Positions 63,290-64,000 of a stretch of DNA of 64,000 nt are shown piece after piece; position 1 is the stretch's first letter; each line of letters starts with the position of its first letter. The DNA is taken from the NCBI GenBank assembly GCA_949519155.1, contig CATIQU010000035.1, forward strand, positions 248,001 to 312,000. Reading direction: 5' to 3'. A program made the position numbers and the translations under genes. This DNA is from Polaribacter sp. SA4-10 (GTDB lineage: Bacteria > Bacteroidota > Bacteroidia > Flavobacteriales > Flavobacteriaceae). Below the pieces are notes generated by a model, which saw only the letters and a list, made by a program, of their open reading frames with translations, was not told the DNA's origin and did no database searches.

Positions 63290-64000
63290 ATGATTAAAAA
63301 AGCAACGAAAGACACAATCGCTAAGGCTCCAAAAACACCTATTTTTGCATTTCTAAAAACAAGGCAGTCGAAAACAATTATTGCGGCGTTTTTAATTTTG
63401 TTTGCATGCTTTTTAGCCATTGCTTTCTTCTCGTTCTTTTTTAATTGGCAAGAAGATCAAAGTACACTTACCCAACTCGCCAACAAAAAAGTATTGAGCA
63501 AGAACCTTCTTGGAAAAATCGGTGCAAATTTAAGTCATTTTTTCATTTATAAAGGTTTTGGAATTGGAGCTTTTATCATTGCTTTTCAAGTAGGAATTAC
63601 AGGCTTATACTTGATATTTCAAAAGAAAATTGGTAAAATTATTATTTCATGGAACTGGGCATTGTTAATGATGCTTTGGATTTCTATTGCTTTTGGATTT
63701 ATGGACGCTTCCTCTGCCCTTCTTTCGGGAACTATTGGATATGAAGTGAATGATTACCTGCAGCGCTTTTTAGGAAAAACAGGTTTGGCCATCGTTTTAA
63801 TATTTTTTTTAATTACTTATTTGGCAATCCGTTACAAATTAACTTTAGATCGGTTTGTTGAGAAACTTAGAGAAAGAAATGCTAGAAGGGCGGCATTAAA
63901 TGATGTAACAAATCAAACAGTATCAATTCCTACTGAAAACACGGTTTCTATAGCTAGTGATCTGGTAACTGAAGACCCTTTAAAATCTGAGTTTGAATTG
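63290..64000 (+). CDS. ftsK: DNA translocase FtsK, N-terminal part (runs off right edge)
   Basis: 237 codons from ATG 63290 with no stop, so missing from the ORF track. The N-terminal membrane domain has four to five hydrophobic segments (TIIAAFLILFACFLAIAFFS; GFGIGAFIIAFQVGITGLYL; LALVLIF-type), with the flavobacterial signature LLGKIGANLSHFFIYKGFG. The ATPase motor lies beyond the window. After residue 200 the linker begins (charged and Thr/Ser-rich). Coordinates chromosome segregation with division. Confidence 0.88.
   Translation, partial: MIKKATKDTIAKAPKTPIFAFLKTRQSKTIIAAFLILFACFLAIAFFSFFFNWQEDQSTLTQLANKKVLSKNLLGKIGANLSHFFIYKGFGIGAFIIAFQVGITGLYLIFQKKIGKIIISWNWALLMMLWISIAFGFMDASSALLSGTIGYEVNDYLQRFLGKTGLAIVLIFFLITYLAIRYKLTLDRFVEKLRERNARRAALNDVTNQTVSIPTENTVSIASDLVTEDPLKSEFEL

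Noticed and set aside
1-64000. tRNA genes, CRISPR arrays, prophage
   Set aside because: No cloverleaf-like T-arm motifs, regular spaced repeats or phage structural genes were seen by eye; a tRNA scan was not run.

Overview
The window is a stretch of a Flavobacteriaceae chromosome (Bacteroidota), probably a marine genus close to Polaribacter or Tenacibaculum. The evidence is the low GC content, the absence of Shine-Dalgarno sites, several near-perfect Bacteroidota promoters (-33 TTG/TTTG, -7 TAnnTTTG), a FecI/FecR/TonB-receptor unit, class II long IlvC, long ParC, and many family-typical proteins. The genus is inference. Almost all of it is ordinary, intact housekeeping sequence. No tRNA, rRNA, CRISPR or prophage was seen.

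Layout. 1-5.3 kb (minus): topoisomerase IV genes parE and parC (parC runs off the left edge and is absent from the ORF track), separated by a frameshifted ORF6N-domain gene with two related DNA dyads and an intergenic repeat. 5.6-12 kb (plus): lysA, a GNAT acetyltransferase, tex, topB. 12-25 kb (minus): gapN, then ilvA, ilvC, ilvN, ilvB, ilvD and leuB, leuD, leuC, leuA, transcribed from leuA towards gapN with a terminator between leuB and ilvD. 25-32 kb (plus): a helical-repeat protein of unknown function and thrA-thrB-thrC. Threonine made by ThrABC is the substrate of IlvA, so this is one Thr/Ile/Val/Leu locus; ilvE is not in it. A 15-codon Thr/Ile-rich mini-ORF precedes thrA and a 21-codon mini-ORF with Val/Leu/Ile codons precedes ilvD; both look like attenuator leader peptides. 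32-36 kb: a VF530 protein, gcvT, a lipoprotein, ychF. 36-43.6 kb (plus): ECF sigma factor, FecR anti-sigma factor and two TonB-dependent receptors. 43.8-51.6 kb: ferredoxin, LuxC-type acyl-CoA reductase, serC, serA, a YggS protein, an exonuclease/GIY-YIG fusion, a voltage-gated-type K+ channel, miaA and a Skp/OmpH chaperone. 51.6-57.7 kb (minus): a six-gene SpoIIM/DUF4129/DUF4350/MoxR/DUF58 operon, with an RDD protein divergent. 58.6-60.5 kb: the one clearly unstable region, with a REP-associated tyrosine transposase (RAYT), direct and inverted REP hairpins, truncated copies of the transposase 3' end, remains of a small secreted-protein gene and a frameshifted small ORF. 60.5-64 kb: a small acidic protein, a MATE exporter, tpx, dgkA and the start of ftsK.

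The most unusual signals are: (i) the paired dyads of the ORF6N gene, one in the 5' region and one inside the coding sequence, with the same architecture and similar translations; (ii) serial truncated RAYT 3' tails, each attached to its own REP; (iii) the Thr/Ile and branched-chain leader ORFs sharing a TTT(C)AGGGG signature; and (iv) several single-base homopolymer deletions confined to small dispensable genes. All of this was read by eye; no searches or folding were run.
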